The notes under the pieces: generated by a model
The model's database searches: none
What the model was told of the DNA's origin: nothing
Seen by the model: only the letters and a program-made list of their open reading frames with translations
From: Cenococcum geophilum 1.58
Taxonomy: Eukaryota > Ascomycota > Dothideomycetes > Gloniales > Gloniaceae
Length of the DNA stretch: 64,000 nucleotides
Direction of reading: 5' to 3'
Assembly (NCBI GenBank): GCA_001692895.1
Contig: KV748182.1
Coordinates: 1,988,341 to 2,052,340, forward strand
Position numbers and translations under genes: made by a program
Shown here: in pieces, positions 21,131 through 32,600 of the stretch
Layout: every line of letters begins with the position of its first letter
Numbering within the stretch: position 1 is the first letter of the stretch

Positions 21131-22260
21131 AATAGAATATAAACGTCGTGCTCCTGGTTTTTATATGCCATTAATTCGACTTACCTTTAAATTTGACCTC
21201 TTGACTATATATCCCTTAATATCCCTATAAGAATACTAGACATTATATATGTTACCTTAACTAAGCTTAGACACGTTACTAATATAACCTATAGGTCCTT
21301 AATTAGTACTTATAAAAACATCACGATATGCTATCGCCCCGAAGATAATATACTTGTTTATTAACTTGCTAAAAACCTTAAATTATCCTAGAATCGTATT
21401 AATAATAAAGACATAGCATCTGCTAGTAGGGAGAAGAAATAATTATAGCTTTCTAACCCTATGTAGAAATAGATACCTTATATGCCTACTTAAATACCTA
21501 ATAAGGTTAACTCTTATAAAATTAACAATAATACAGAGGGTGATATATAAGAGGATATGGAAATATACGCCAATTACCTTAAGAGCCTAGAAGGCCGTAG
21601 TAAAACTAAAATAGTCTTACCTAAGCTAATAGAGAGCTATGGCGAGGCTAAAATAGACTTACCTTAACTAAAAGAGGACCATATTAAAGGTTTGCTAGTA
21701 CCTCTAGGTATATTTATAAAACACCTATATATTTTTTAGTAATACTAATAGTTAAGTAGAGAATAGTTTAGCTAATTATACAAACTTCCTTAGAGATATA
21801 TCTCCCCTAACTAAAGTGTTAACAATTTCTGATGCTATAATTTTAGACGGACAATTAAAGTATCTCTTATTATGGTTACCAACTTGCTATATAATAAAGG
21901 ACTTAAAGCGTCTCCAAAACCCTAGATATAGATTAGTTATATCTACATATAGTCCTATTATAGTAGTATGCTAGTATCCTACCTAGGTTTTACCCACGGG
22001 TATACCGCATAAGAAACTTATATTATACTATACTAAGAACCTATATCACCTTTGTTATTATACTAGGATATATAAACCGCTTAAAGATATTATAATAGAG
22101 ATAGCTCGGAAGGGTAAACTATATAAGCAAAGAGACCAACTAGGAAAGGCGCTAGATAATCATTTAGATCTATTAAGAAGAGGGACACGTAAAAGAAAGG
22201 TGGATTACACCATAGATAGAGCCTCCAAGAAGCTAAAGAAATAAGAAATTTCTTATAAGA
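21131..22260 (+). other. RIP-degraded coding-like relic, unidentified (acidic centre, basic end)
   Basis: A forward frame around 21500-21720 reads GDIQEDMEIYANYLKSLEGR, then SKTKIVLPKLIESYGEAKID, and near 22020-22250 HYTKNLYHLCYYTRIYKPLK, then LLRRGTRKRKVDYTI and a Lys-rich end (ASKKLKK) before TAA. The basic C-terminus resembles a nuclear-localisation region, but no family is recognised. Frame continuity between the two parts is not secure. Confidence 0.35.
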
Positions 22261-22652
22261 AAAGATTTTCGCAATTACATTCTTGTTTTCTGGCGTTAAG
22301 AATTAAGGCGCCAATTAGGATTTCTTTAGCTCGGCATTATTTTTCTATCTAGTTGCTTTTATATTAAGAGTATCTTATTATCGTTTGTATGTACATTAAA
22401 TTAAAGTTAAGAACTTGCTTATAGTAAAGTCCTCTATCTTTATATACTTGGCAGCGATAAGTTAGCCGCCCTATAACTCGCTTAGTCCTCTATAAAGAAT
22501 TAAAGTTAAGGTGTTAAAGTCTCTAGCGTTTTTATGGGTAACTAGGGTGCGGGTTAACTCTAAATTTTATATTAATAAGGTGGGAATGTTAAGAATAAAT
22601 ATAGGATATCTCTCTTAATATTAGCCTAAGTTATAACTCTAAAAATAGGATC
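22261..22652. other. RIP-mutated stretch left of truncated gypsy copy, nothing recognised
   Basis: TA-rich with a few less-mutated patches (for example TCTTGTTTTCTGGCGTTAAG near 22282). It is not similar to the chromovirus segment that precedes the matching point in the full copy, so the junction at about 22653 is a real truncation or recombination breakpoint. Confidence 0.4.
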
Positions 22653-23279
22653 TTATCTAAAACCACCTAATTACGGAAAAAGCGATAAATTATATTAAGG
22701 GAGCCTTAATTATAACATTAAAGAATTTAAAGAAATAATTAAAGGACTAGAGAAGCGAGAGACGCATCTTAGTACCTATAAATAAAGTCGTAACGTTTAG
22801 ATTAACGCGATAAAGGTTTAAACTTAAGGACAAAGATAAGTTAAGAGTTAACCTAAAGCACGCGGCATACTATACGCTATTATAGATTGCATGCGTAGAC
22901 GATATATATAAAATACACAAAAATCTAAAAGAGAAAAACTAGAAATACCCTATAAGGATATATTGGGCGCTAGATAAGCAATAGTATAGGAATGCTAAGT
23001 ATATATATAGCTAGCATCTAGTAGAAATTTAGGAGTTAGAAGACTTAATACTTTAACTAAAAAGATTCCTTACGGAAGAATACCTAGATAGATAATAATA
23101 GTGGGAATATTTAGAGAATACCTATCTATAATACATTAAAGACAAAAAGTGGACTAAGCATTAGCTAAAGAATAAGTTAAGTGTATAAGGATTAAGTAGC
23201 TAATAGTTAGGAAAAGTAGAGGCCCATAAAACTAAAGGGAGCTAGTAGTAGAGCCTTAGACCCTTAAAGAAATTTAAGA

Positions 23280-26200
23280 ACAACACCTAAATTTAAGAGT
23301 TAATTAGTAAGATTAATAGTTTAAAGTATTAGTAGATAGTAGAGCGATATAAAACTATATCTTACTAGTAGCAGTTAAAAGGATAGGGCTACTATATAGG
23401 CAAAAAGAGCACCCTTATTTATTAGTAATAATTTTAGGAGATCTAATAGCCTATAGAGGAGGTATTATTAATCTTAAAATAGGACTAATTTAGATAACCA
23501 TTAAAGGGAGATAAGTTAAGATATCTTTTAATATATTACTATTAGGGAATAATAAGGCAGTATTAGGAATGCCTTAATTATAGAAATATAATCCAAAGAT
23601 TAATTAGGTTATAGGTTAGGTTAATATTAAAAATATATAATAATATAAGATATAATAATAAACTAAGTTAGTATAGTACTAAGTCGGAGCGATATATAAG
23701 GAGACTAATTAAGGATTAAGTTATATACTAAAAAGATACTATAAGTATAGTAAGAAGCTATAGTTACTAAAAAGTAAAAAGCTGTTAGATTATATAGTAT
23801 AGGACTATAAGATAGAGTTAAAACTAGGAATAAGTCTAAGGTTCTACCCAACTTATAAGTTAATAGAAAAAGAGTTATAGGCACTTAAGGAGTTTGTTTA
23901 GGAAAATCTTTAAAAGGAATATATTAGACTATTACAGTTATTAACGGGATATCTAGTACTATTCATACTAAAGAAGAATAGAAAACTTAGGCTATGTATT
24001 AACTATAGACAGTTAAATAGCATTATTAGAAAGAATAGGTATCCTTTACCCTTAATTAGCGAAATCTAAGATAGGATTAGTAACGCGTAAATCTTTATAA
24101 AGATAAATCTAAAATAGGCGTACTATTAGATTAGAATTAAGGAAGGCGATAAATAGAAGGTAGCCTTTAGGTTAAAGGAAGAACTATATAAACTACTAGT
24201 TATATAATTTGGGCTTATAAATATACTAGTAATATTTTAGAAGTGTATTAATAATATATTAAGAGAACACTTAAATAAATTTATTATGGCATACCTTAAT
24301 AATAATATTATCTACTTAATAAATAAGAAAGAATATAGAGAACATATTAAATAGGTCTTAAAGAGACTATAAGAAGAATAGATACTAGTAGTAATTAAGA
24401 AATACAAATTCTTTACTAGGAAGACAGATTTTGTTAGATTTATTATTAAACTAGGCTAACTTAGTATAGATTTAAAGAAGATTAAGGCTATAGTAAATTA
24501 GTAAGAACTAGAAAATATAATATAGTTAAGGTTATTTCTAGGGTTCTATAACTACTATAGAAGGTTTATAGCTTAATAGTTAAAGGATATTAAGCCATTT
24601 ATAAGATTAATAAAGAAGAAAGAACTATAGGTATAGGGAAAGGAATAAAAGGAACTATTTAAGAAAGTTAAATAGTTGTTTACCTAGGAGCTAGTTCTTA
24701 AAATCTATTAGCTATAGTTAGAGATAATAGTTAAAATAAATGCATCAGACTATACACTAGGAGTATACTTTTTATAAAAATATAAAGATAGATGGCACCT
24801 AGTAGTATACTATAGTTAGAAGATAACACTACCAGAACTAAACTATAACATCTATAATAAGGAGTTATTAGGTATAATTATAGCATTAAAAAAATAGAGA
24901 TTATTCTTATAAGGTATAAAGAAACTATTTATAGTTAAGATAGATTATAAAAACCTAACGGGGTTCCTAATAATAAAAGAACTTAATTATAGACAGGTTA
25001 GATAGGCAGAGATGCTTATAAAATACTATTTTAAAATTTAATATACTAAGGGTATAGAGAATACACAAGCAGATACTCTAAGTAGAAAAGCTAAACTATA
25101 AAATAATAAAAAGCCATTAGGGGCTTTATTGCGAAGGGATATAGATAGATTAATTAGGTATAATTATTTAAAGATTATAGTAATATAAGAAGAGAAGATC
25201 TATAAATTACTAGAGAGTAATTAGATATAAAAGATCCTAAATATATAAAAAAAGGATTTAGACTTAGAGTAGTACAAAAATTAAAAAGCAACGTATATAC
25301 TAAGAGCTATTATAAAGGAGTTTGTTAAGTTATTTTATAAAGGACTAACTTAAGGATATAACGGAGCTATAGGCTTAGTATTAAGACTTTAAAAGGAGTA
25401 TATTATTAATAGAATTTAGGGACTAGCTAGGTAAGTTATAAAAGAATATTTAGATTGCTAAAGGAATAAATTAATAAGGTATAAGCTATACGGAAAGCTA
25501 TAACCTATTAAAATACTAGAGAGACTATAGGAGGTTATATTATAGGACTTTATTATTAAGTTACTAAAGTTAAGAAATCCTATTACCAGATAAGATTATA
25601 ATATAATTTTAGTAATAGTAGATAAGCTTATAAAGTAGGGATACTTTATAGTATATTTAGAAAAAATATTAGTAAAAGATATCGCTAGAATCTATATTAA
25701 AGAAGTATTTATAAGATATAGAGCACTACGCAAGATTATATCGGATAGAGATCTAAGATTTATAGTAGTATTCTAGGAAGTGTTTTTAGCAGAGTAAGGA
25801 GTTTAAGTAGTAACTTCTACTGTATATTATCTATAGACAGACGGTTAAATAGAAAGATTAAATTAGATACTAGAATAGTATCTAAGGCATTATATTAATT
25901 ATATATAGAATAATTAGGTATCGCTATTACTAGTTATATAGTTTATATATAATATAACACTATANNAAGGAATAGGNACGTTACTATTTAAGGCGAATTA
26001 CGGATATAAGCTAAGGACCTTATTATCGCTACGTTAAGTAAAGAAGATAAGTAGTAAAGAATAAAGAGTTTAATAAATCTTTATGCAAACCTTATAGAAA
26101 TAGCTAAGGTAATACAGCAAAGAATAAAAAGTACTATAATGTAAGAGATCTAAGGGACTAGATCTTAAGGAGGGAGATAAAGTATAGCTACTATATAAAA

Positions 26201-26640
26201 ATTTTAAGAGTTAATAACTAAGTAAGAAGTTAGACTATATTAGACTAGGACCTTTTAAAATTATATAAAGAATTTTATTGGTTATATTTAAGTTAAATTT
26301 ACTAGCTAGGATAAAGATCTACCCTATATAGTATATTATAATACTTAAGCTAGTATACAGAAATATTAAGCTACCGGTTTATAAAGCAGACATATATAGA
26401 GGACAAGAAGAGGATAAATAGTAAGTTTTAAAGATCGTTAGTTATAAGGATATAGATGATAAAATATAGTATAAAGTAAAGTAGATAGGCTATAATAAGA
26501 CTACCTAGGAGCTACTAGAGAACCTAAAGAATTCTATAGAAAAGGTATAAAAGTATTAGAAGAAAAAAGGTTAGGTAATATTAATAAAGGGGAATCGCTA
26601 AAGAATAAGTTACCTAAGGGGGACCTAGGAAGAGCGACTG
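23280..26640 (+). pseudogene. Chromovirus copy A pol (PR-RT-RH-IN-chromodomain), RIP-inactivated
   Basis: Readable segments: protease LVDS.AI.NYIL region at about 23330 and KAVLGMPQLQKYNPKI; RT at about 23830-24520 ([51 protein letters not shown] for the YLDDIL box, both Asp lost); RNase H at about 24720-25090 (GVYFLQKYKDRWHLVVYYSQ, ELNYNIYNKELLGII); integrase at about 25290-26060 (LQDFIIKLLKL, DRDLRFIVVFQEVFL, YYLQTDGQIERLNQILEQYL); chromodomain at about 26410-26570 (VLKIVSYKDIDDKIQYKVKQ then IGYNKTTQELLENLKNS). Chromodomains direct integration to heterochromatin marked by histone H3 methylation. Numerous RIP stops make it dead. Confidence 0.86.
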
Positions 26641-27314
26641 CCAAACTACTTAAAGTTGTTTCCTTCTCTGTTAGAGGAAAATCTGTTCTTTTATTACTAA
26701 GTTCCTGTAAACCTTATTCTATAAGTTTCCACTTCTTAAAATAAACCTTTTTATAAACTTTCTTAAGACAAATTAACTAAGTAGACGTAGTAAGACGAGA
26801 ATTAAGAGCCCGTTGTTAAGCATTAGCAGCCTCCTTTTTAGCGTTATATAAACGATAAAGTTCCGCTAAGGCAATAGACAGTTTATTATTAAGCTTTATA
26901 GTAGTAAATTAAACATAAGACCCTATAATAAATTACTTAGGGAACTTAAAGACTATTAAGAGTTATAGGACGTGTATACTTAGCGTTAGAAGTAAAGCAA
27001 ATATCGCAGGACAATTAAACGTTTACTTTAGTGCACTCCGAGTAAAAAGAGGGTTATTAAGACAATGGACTCGCCATTATAACATATACTAACCCTACCT
27101 TTAAACAATAAGAATATAGAGATAGTATAATCTTACTAAGCGATAGTATTGCAGCAACAGTATGGGCATAATGTTGCGCTTATAAGGAAGAAGAGGCTTT
27201 AGGTATTATAAGTAACGATATTAACCAAATTAATTAGACGGATATTATACCTCTAGTAAATAACTTAGAGATGCTAGGTATCTTTAAGGACAAAGATAAA
27301 GAGGAGGGAGATAG

Positions 27315-27736
27315 TATTACAAACGCTTTAAGTACAATGTTACGACTATTTAGAGAAGAGTTAGAAGAAGCTAGTTAGTTAATATAGGCACGGTCTAGGA
27401 TAAAACCCATAGAACTATATAATAAGGAATAGTAAGCGAGTTATATAATATTATACGCAGTATATACATTATACGCGGTATACGCCTATATATAATACGT
27501 ATAACATATATATTATATATAAGGAGGATTTTATAGGAGTACGGTTATATATTTAAGGACCCTTAGTCCCTACCTAAATAGTTCCTTCCTTATAGTAATT
27601 CTTAGAATACAATTAGAGTTAATCTATTAGGTAACCACTCTACCAGTTATTATTATATTGTTAACTTACTTATAATACCTATATACCTAGCCTATTAACA
27701 AGTCCACCGCAGTTCCTGCTATAAGGCTCTGTTATA
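27315..27736 (+). repeat. 3' LTR of chromovirus copy A
   Basis: 422 bp, beginning TATTACAAACGCTTTAAGTA and ending GGCTCTGTTATA (RIP-modified TGTTAC...GTTACA). The outer parts match the two LTRs of copy B; the central segment (about 27437-27535) instead holds TATACGC-rich repeats. Confidence 0.85.
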
Positions 27737-28199
27737 TATACGCGTTATAAAACAAACTAAAAGCTAATAACCATAATTACTAATAAATGCTGCCTATAAC
27801 TTTCTAATAATACCGGAACCCTATATACGCACTGTATTTTTAACCTATATAACTAGGACTGCAAACGATGTTCCTATACTTTAGGTTATTGTGGCTTAGT
27901 ATTTAACTAAGCCCCGCGAAGCCTTAGTCTGAGCCATGTTAGATTGGCTTAACTTTTCTACGCCTAACCTTTAAATCCTCCTCACGTTCCGCTCGTACCT
28001 TACTTCCTCCCTTACGCTTTTCTCTCTCGCTATTTCCTTATTTTAAGACGCGCCCGATATATATTTGACCTCCCTATACTTATTTACTTCTCTGCTATTA
28101 TACCATCCTTATATGCTGGTCTCTTTAATCCCCTCTCGCCTACCTACCTGCCTACTACGTTAGCCCTCCTAACGTAGCTCTTAGCGCGCCCGCCCGTAA
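27737..28199. other. Stretch between chromovirus A and FunK1 relic, no gene recognised
   Basis: RIP-mutated sequence with a pyrimidine-rich segment at about 27960-28180 that could be the former promoter/leader of the FunK1 gene. A GC-rich inverted block TACGTTAGCCCTCCTAACGTA sits at about 28156-28176. No coding family is seen. Confidence 0.35.
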
Positions 28200-29004
28200 T
28201 AGCGAATCTCTTTAGATTAAAAACGAAGCCTATTAGGGAAGGGCTGAATGACTTTCGCGATTTATTTAACTTAACTTATTAGAATCTAGGCATCCCTAGC
28301 TCTTTAGACTTATTATACCAGATAGGTAATAAAGGTAACTATTAATAGACCTATTATAAGTTTTTATCTAACGCCTATAGGACTAAAGGATATTTTACTT
28401 AATCTAATACTTACTCTATAGAGCCTTCCTACTTCTTATTTATTACTATCCAACAGCGGCAATAAAAACCTCCTTAGTAATCTATTAAGACTTAATTTAG
28501 TAGTTAATTCCGATAACTTCGATATTAAACGGTTCCTGCCTCTTCTAAATGTGATCCTTCGGATTAAATCTAACGAAGTTATTTGGGAAAAGGTATACGC
28601 TACTATTATAGAGTCCACGCCTCCCCCCCGACCGCTACTATTCTATATTTAAACCCTATATCTATATAACATAAGCAGCTTTGTTAACTCGTCCGAATAT
28701 AGAAAATACGCAGATAATGTTTTAAAGGAGGAGCTAGGCCCTCTTTATGTGGGGATTCCTGGCTTATATAAAGCATTATTTAGGAAAGTAGAAGGTCTTA
28801 AAAAGGTAAGCGCCGCTATTTTTAAGAAATGTAAGGAAGGGGATAATCCACTATACGTTAATAAGGGCGGCTGGCGTAACTGGCCTAAAAGCGTAGAGCA
28901 AGATAATGTCCTAGAGTGGTTTAATAACTTAATTAAATTATTTTTAGGCTTTGCAGAGGAGTATGGGTCCGCCCTAAAGATATAATAAAAGCTTATCGTA
29001 TATA

Positions 29005-29032
29005 CAGTGCCAAGACATTAGTCTGTGCACAC
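29005..29032 (+). repeat. Left terminal inverted repeat of Tc1/mariner
   Basis: 28 bp beginning CAGTGCC, preceded by TA. It matches the right end in reverse complement at every base; after one mismatch, four more bases (CGAA) also match. Confidence 0.97.
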
Positions 29033-29092
29033 GCGAACCAACACCACACGATCGCAATATTGTCACCAAATTCAATCATTTACAACATTACA

Positions 29093-30169
29093 ATGCAACG
29101 CTCGTTTGGTACGGAAATTAGTGGAAATCGAAGGCCTGGGGCAGAGCTTTCAGATGTACAAAGAGCTGGAATCCTTAGTGCAGTAGAGGCAGGGGAGGAG
29201 AAGACTAAAATCGCGGCGAAATATCGCGTCAGTCGTCGCGTTATTTACAATACAATCGATCGATGGAATAACCACCATACGCTCAAATCTCTACCCAGAC
29301 CCGGACAGCCCGAAAAGCTTACTCGACGCCAGAAACGTCTACTTCTTCGAATTGTACGCAGGAATCCTCGAATCGACTATGCAGCTCTTAAATGTCAGGC
29401 TGCAGGGGTTACCGTTGAGCATAGAACTTTGCAACGTCTATTTAAAAAACACCATATTACGAAGTGGCTCGCCAAGAAGAGACCAAAGCTGACGCCAGCG
29501 GTAGCTCGATTGAGGTATCTCTGGGCTCGAAAGTACAAGGGTTTCCCTTGGAGACGTGTTAAGTTTTCTGATGAATGTTCATACGAACGAGGCTCAGGAA
29601 AGAAGCCCGTCTGGGTCTTTAGAACGTCTCTACAAAAGTGGAATCACGACTTTATTACAGAGGTGTCCAACGGAAAGGATCTTACGCAGATGATCTACGC
29701 AGCTTTTTGGTACGATGGCCGTTCGGAGTTGATTGCTATGGAAAGGGACGTTTTAGCGCGGAAGGAAGGCTATAGCGCCCGAAGCTATATTTGGGCCTTA
29801 GAAGAAGGTCTCATGCCAATCTATGAGCCTTTGGATATCTACCAAATGGATAATGCTCCAATCCATATGTCGAATCTTGTGAAGAAGTGGTTGGAAACGC
29901 ACGGCGTTTGGACCCTAGATTTCCCTCCATACTCACCCGATCTTAACCCAATTGAGCACCTTTGGCTGGCACTAAAAAGGAAGATTCTTAAGCTTCATCC
30001 AGAGCTTGAACAGATGGGACAAAGTAAGGAGGATTTAGAGCGTTTAATTGAGGCGTGTAAAGAGGCGTGGTTGGCTATCGATCAAGGCCTTATGCGACGG
30101 TTAATCGACAGTATGGACCGAAGGCTGGAAGCAGTAAAAAAAGCACGTGGCTGGCAGACAAAGTATTAA
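29093..30169 (+). CDS. Tc1/mariner (DD34E) transposase
   Basis: Intact frame of 358 codons from ATG 29093; an upstream in-frame TTG at 29060 is an unlikely start. The N-terminus holds a paired-type helix-turn-helix (about residues 18-58: DVQRAGILSAVEAGEEKTKI, AAKYRVSRRVIYNTI), a GRPR-like linker (LPRPGQPEKL) and a second HTH (about 75-125). The catalytic core has Asp160 in FSDECSY, Asp253 in YQMDNAPIH and Glu288 in YSPDLNPIEHLW; 34 residues separate the last two, giving the DD34E signature of Tc1-like enzymes. The protein would bind the 28-bp ends and cut and paste the element at TA. No internal stop, frameshift or intron is visible, and length is normal for the family. Confidence 0.96.
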   Translation: MQRSFGTEISGNRRPGAELSDVQRAGILSAVEAGEEKTKIAAKYRVSRRVIYNTIDRWNNHHTLKSLPRPGQPEKLTRRQKRLLLRIVRRNPRIDYAALKCQAAGVTVEHRTLQRLFKKHHITKWLAKKRPKLTPAVARLRYLWARKYKGFPWRRVKFSDECSYERGSGKKPVWVFRTSLQKWNHDFITEVSNGKDLTQMIYAAFWYDGRSELIAMERDVLARKEGYSARSYIWALEEGLMPIYEPLDIYQMDNAPIHMSNLVKKWLETHGVWTLDFPPYSPDLNPIEHLWLALKRKILKLHPELEQMGQSKEDLERLIEACKEAWLAIDQGLMRRLIDSMDRRLEAVKKARGWQTKY

Positions 30170-30264
30170 CTGTAATTAAATAATCTCATACTGATTTGGC
30201 TGCATTTGATTGCTGCGGCGTTGTGCGATTGTTCAAAGTCGTGTCGATTTTGGTGAGAATTCGT

Positions 30265-30292
30265 GTGTGCACAGACTAATGTCTTGGCACTG
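30265..30292 (-). repeat. Right terminal inverted repeat of Tc1/mariner
   Basis: 28 bp ending GGCACTG, followed by the TA target duplication; perfect reverse complement of 29005-29032. Confidence 0.97.
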
Positions 30293-31930
30293 TACTAAGC
30301 AGCCCTTATAAGGGTCTACGGCGAAGCGAAAGCTAGATATTAGTTTTGTAGATAATCTAATAGCTAGCGAAAGCTTTCAATGCTATTAGTTATATATACT
30401 TATGCTAGGAGAGCTAAAGAGTAATCTAAATACTAATATAGCCTTATAGGCATAGTTTGCTTTAGGGAAATATATAAGGGAAGTCTTCGCCGCTTAGGAC
30501 AATCGTCGCTTTGTCCTAGGTTTTACCCTCTATAGATCTATTATGCGGCTATAGGAATATAACCGGGTAGGAGGCATTATATTATCACTATTTGATATTA
30601 ATAAAGACGGACTATAATTTACCTTAGTAATATTAGGGTTTCTCTTAATAAATAAAGAGCAGCTTAGGTTTAACTTAACTATTTTAATATTAGACGGCAA
30701 ACAATATATTAAGGTCGTGCGCAACAATTAGACCGAGCGTCTTATCCTTAATAAACTTATAAAGCGGGCACCCTATATTACCGGTTAGGCGACAACTTAC
30801 TAGAAAGCGCACTGTAAGGGTAATACCTCTAAGATACTTCTTGTTATTAAAGACTTGTAGTAGTACCCAAAGCGTAAGGAAGAAGGCGAACTGCTACATA
30901 AGGTAGTAGAGAAAGGAGTAATTAACGTAGCCAGGTACTATCACTATAGGACTATTTATATAGGTGGACAAGATAATAACATCTTTAATATCTATAAGGG
31001 GCTAAATATTACTAAAGCGATAAACTATAAGCCTAAAAGCTTAATGGTACCTCTAAGCGTAGCTAGAGTACAAGGTAGTGTAAAGAAAGGCTAAAGCACT
31101 AGTAAAAAGAGGTCGTCTAGCTATACTAACGCCCTGTTACCGCCCAATAAGCGCCCGTGTTTAAGCTCTCTAATTAAGCGCCCTATTATATAGAATTGGG
31201 TGTATTAACGCGTTATTACTTACGACTATAGAAAGGCTCTTTATAAGGCAAGCTCTCTAGCTGCAATGCTTGCTGCACTAGAGGGTGGCATTAAAGGATA
31301 TAAGTCTTTATATACGTAGGCTGGCATCCTCTAACGTGATATTTTAATAGGCAACCTCTTAATAAACGAGGAAGACGATAATCCCTCCTAGAAGTTATTC
31401 TTAATTAATCTTAATCTCGCGATTAAAGAGAAGCGAGAAGGACCTTTAGGAGCATAGGGTAAGACTAGCATAAGAGCTTTTATAGCTATAGGAGTGCTTC
31501 TAGGCAAGAAACACTCCTTTAGGCATAATTTAGAGTCGTTCTTCTAAGTGCTTTTCTAGATGTATATTTATTACAAGGGTCTAAATAAGGAGCGCAAGCC
31601 TATTCTAAGGTTTGAGAAGTAGAATTATATAGACACTAAAGAGCTAGCTAAGTTAAAAAAAGGAGAGGTAGCTTATAAAGGTGATTTTATTAAAATAGCG
31701 GAGGAGTACTTTACGCCGTACTATTAGTTATTAGTCCCCTAGGTTAATAGGCTCCGAAAAGTAGTATTTCTAAATAGTAAAAGGTAGGAGAAGGATAATC
31801 TAGAGCTATATTTTAGGATAAAGAAGATACTCTAGTAAGTATAGAAGGATTTAAAGGTGTTGACAGAGTAGATAAAATAATATTTTATTATCTTATACTC
31901 TTCTACAGCACAACTAAAGATTTGGGCGGC

Positions 31931-32149
31931 TAAGGCTAGGTAATAGCCTTGGTTAAAACGCATATAAAATAGCGTAGGGTAGGCTAAATAAACCTAGGAA
32001 AGCGGATAACCTAATCTTCCGCTAAATTATTAGGTCCCTATACCCTACCATCCTATATAGGCTTTATTTTTCCACAAAACACGTAATTTACTCGCTAGCC
32101 TATTAGAAGCTGCCTTATACCGCCTAAATAGAGGCCGTATATTACGAAC
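31931..32149. other. Spacer between FunK1 relic and chromovirus B
   Basis: RIP-mutated sequence, probably the 3' end and downstream region of the FunK1 relic. Its last five bases CCGTA (32145-32149) are the left TSD of chromovirus copy B. Confidence 0.45.
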
Positions 32150-32560
32150 GCTTTAAGTACAATGTTACGACTACTTAGAGAGGAGTTGGAAGAAGCTAGT
32201 TGGTTAATACAAGCACGGTCTAAGATAGAACCCGTGGAACTATATAACGAGGAATAGTAAGTAGAGTTACGTGATATAATCTGTGTAATCTATATAATCT
32301 GCGAGATCTATAATAGAGTGAATAGAGTAGGCAGAGTAGATAGAGTAACGACTTTCTTAGGAGTACGGTTGTGTATTTAAGGACCCTTAGTCCCTACCTA
32401 GATAGTTCCTTCCTTATAGTAATTCTTAGAATACAATTAGAGTTAATCTGTTGGGTAACTACTCTACTAGTTATTATTACGTTGTTAACTTATTTATAAT
32501 ACCTATATACCTAGCCTATTAATAAGTCCACTATAGTTCCTACTATAAGGCTCTGTTATA
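32150..32560 (+). repeat. 5' LTR of chromovirus copy B
   Basis: 411 bp, TATTACGAACGC...GGCTCTGTTATA (ancestral TG...CA). A block AGGACCCTTAGTCCCTACCT at about 32379 is conserved in all three chromovirus LTRs. Short TCTATATAATC and GAGTAGAG-type repeats lie in the centre. Confidence 0.9.
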
Positions 32561-32600
32561 TAATTACTACCATAGTTATGGTTTTAATAAGTTAAATAAT

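Larger units (their letters stand above)
22653..27736 (+). mobile_element. Ty3/gypsy chromovirus, copy A, 5'-truncated, RIP-mutated
   Basis: From about 22653 the sequence is collinear with 35072-40145 of the full-length copy B; the gag region and 5' LTR are missing. Protease, RT, RNase H, integrase and chromodomain are readable in gypsy order, then a 3' LTR at 27315-27736. Ns occur at 25965-25977. The LTR differs from that of copy B in its central 80-90 bp, so the two copies belong to slightly different LTR variants. Confidence 0.88.
29005..30292 (+). mobile_element. Tc1/mariner DNA transposon, intact, not RIP-mutated
   Basis: 1288 bp bounded by perfect 28-bp terminal inverted repeats (29005-29032 and 30265-30292, starting CAGTGCCAAGACATTAGTCT) and by TA target duplications at 29003-29004 and 30293-30294. 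One transposase gene fills the interior. CA/TG content is normal, unlike the flanks. All parts required for mobility appear present, so it may be active or only recently inserted. Confidence 0.97.
28200..31930 (+). pseudogene. FunK1-type fungal protein kinase relic, interrupted by Tc1/mariner
   Basis: The relic lies on both sides of the transposon (28200-29002 and 30295-31930). Left: YADNVLKEELGPLYVGIPGL, then KGGWRNWPKSVEQDNVLEWF and LFLGFAEEYGSALKI, the FunK1 N-terminal pattern (W..FP.P..QD.VLDWWF..QDEFL). Right: FVLGFTLYRSIMRLQEYNRV at about 30500 (RGFTLCG..MRLWEFDR), FDINKDGLQFTLVILGFLL, VVRNNQTERLILNKLIKRAP, EEGELLHKVVEKGVINVARY with a YHY, TKKRSSS linker near 31100, ALYKASSLAAMLAALEGGIK at 31240, ILQRDILIGNLLINE at about 31330 (catalytic loop, HRD-like), FLINLNLAIKEKREG (DLD motif mutated), HSFRHNLESFFQVLF and RFEKQNYIDTKELAKLKKG. 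FunK1 (fungal-specific kinase) families are highly amplified in basidiomycetes and some ascomycetes. Stops are RIP type, so it is inactive. Confidence 0.87.

Noticed and set aside
28749-28985. Separate 78-codon gene
   Set aside because: It is an open segment of the FunK1 relic (N-terminal domain) and continues across the mariner insertion.
29060-29092. Upstream TTG start of the transposase
   Set aside because: Eukaryotic initiation at TTG is unlikely; the ATG at 29093 precedes the HTH and gives normal length.
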